Shown one piece after another: positions 37,782 to 38,192 of a stretch of 38,192 nt of DNA (its first letter is position 1; each line of letters begins with the position of its first letter). The DNA is from Desulfovibrio sp. (GTDB taxonomy: Bacteria; Desulfobacterota; Desulfovibrionia; Desulfovibrionales; Desulfovibrionaceae), in assembly GCA_014804965.1 (NCBI GenBank), contig JAAUYU010000019.1:5897-44088 (forward strand). The letters run 5' to 3'. Position numbers and translations under genes: made by a program. The notes beneath the pieces are model-generated. The model searched no databases. It was given only the letters and a program-made list of their open reading frames with translations, and was not told the origin of the DNA.

Positions 37782-38192
37782 CTACTGCCGCGCCAGCATG
37801 AGCGTATAGCGCTCAACCGGGGCGAAGTCGTCGCGCAGGGGCTCGCTGGGCGGGATGGGTGCGGTGTAGCGGTGCGCCTCCATGTCGTCGCCCGCAAGGA
37901 GGGGGAGCGCTTCGCCTGCCCGCTCCTCGGGGAGCGCCACCAGCATGAGGTTCTGCACGCGCTCCGGGTGGGCCGGGCTTCCCACGCAATAGACACGCAC
38001 CTCGGGGAAGGCTTGCGCGAGCGCGTGCCAGATGCCGCGGAAGAGGCGCCCGTCCGGCCCTTCCACCGCCGAAATGACGTTCATGACGAGCGCCCCGCCG
38101 GGAGCCACGGCCCGGCGCAGAGCCTTTGCCGCCTCCACCGTACCCATCTGGAAGGGCACGGAATAGTGGGAGTTGAACACATCCACGAACAC
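37782..38192 (-). CDS. spermidine synthase-like methyltransferase-fold protein, C-terminal part (cut by the window edge)
   Basis: The last 136 codons of a leftward gene whose beginning lies outside the window. The fragment starts in the middle of a Rossmann domain (VDVFNSHYSVPFQMGTVEAAKAL), continues APGGALVMNVISAVEGPDGRLFRGIWHALAQAFPEV, and ends PPSEPLRDDFAPVERYTLML. The last phrase resembles the LTDDYAPVE-like end of the polyamine aminopropyltransferase (SpeE) superfamily, including membrane-fused spermidine synthase-like proteins. Whether it makes a polyamine cannot be told from this half, since the catalytic Asp region is missing. The GTG at the very edge is not the true start. Confidence 0.75.
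   Translation of the reverse strand: MFVDVFNSHYSVPFQMGTVEAAKALRRAVAPGGALVMNVISAVEGPDGRLFRGIWHALAQAFPEVRVYCVGSPAHPERVQNLMLVALPEERAGEALPLLAGDDMEAHRYTAPIPPSEPLRDDFAPVERYTLMLARQ

Noticed and set aside
1-38192. CRISPR arrays, tRNA or rRNA genes, toxin-antitoxin pairs, prophage genes
   Set aside because: Looked for regularly spaced repeats, tRNA arms and related proteins on both strands; none seen.

Overview
The window is a high-GC stretch of chromosome from a sulfate-reducing member of the Desulfovibrionaceae (Desulfovibrio/Bilophila type; inference). The indicators are two full-length DsrC genes with both redox cysteines, a CcmE with the CxxxY haem motif known from Desulfovibrio, a very large acyl-CoA dehydratase activase, and a three-gene carboxylase operon with a fused alpha-beta carboxyltransferase. 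No rRNA, tRNA, CRISPR array, transposase, integrase or phage gene was seen. About the first 800 bases are visibly more AT-rich than the rest and look accessory.

Layout. 1-880: a frameshifted lipoprotein gene (leftward, cut by the edge) and a divergent XRE-type regulator. 881-5045: a secreted nuclease, a pyruvate oxidase-type ThDP enzyme, an exported protein of unknown function, and a tandem dsrC pair, separated by clear intrinsic terminators. 5265-10502: the 1463-residue activase and a methyltransferase. 10672-13387: an HD hydrolase, argB and queA. 13454-17077 (rightward): a lipoprotein coupled to coaBC, an overlapping gene of unknown function, and a lysine exporter (LysO) split into two overlapping genes. 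17085-19422: a YhiN-like flavoprotein and a YheT-like hydrolase whose start codons overlap head to head. 19575-23743: a sigma-54 activator with no sensor domain, then a -24/-12 promoter-like site, then a large exported repeat protein. 23792-26182: a polar amino-acid ABC importer operon read leftward (binding protein, permease, ATPase).

26556-28684 holds a small gene whose Shine-Dalgarno sequence sits in a hairpin loop, behind a chain of five hairpins, then an MJ1255-type glycosyltransferase and the first copy of a 195-bp fold-back repeat. 28685-34022 is one leftward operon: biotin carboxylase-like, fused carboxyltransferase, a protein with two biotinyl-like domains, a small protein of unknown function, and ssb. 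34156-37341 (rightward): purine nucleoside phosphorylase, a CNNM/CBS membrane protein, ccmE, and an exported protein of unknown function. The second, inverted copy of the 195-bp repeat follows, and the window ends in a spermidine synthase-like gene that runs off the edge.

The strongest unusual signals are: (i) the 195-bp repeat pair, in which the arms of an internal stem have changed together so that pairing is kept; (ii) the carboxylase operon, whose carrier protein has Arg at the biotin-Lys position of its first domain and a non-canonical RMKR motif in its second; (iii) the hairpin chain in front of the small gene at 26556-26834; (iv) the dsrC tandem duplication; and (v) the GAFTHA activator next to a sigma-54-like promoter.
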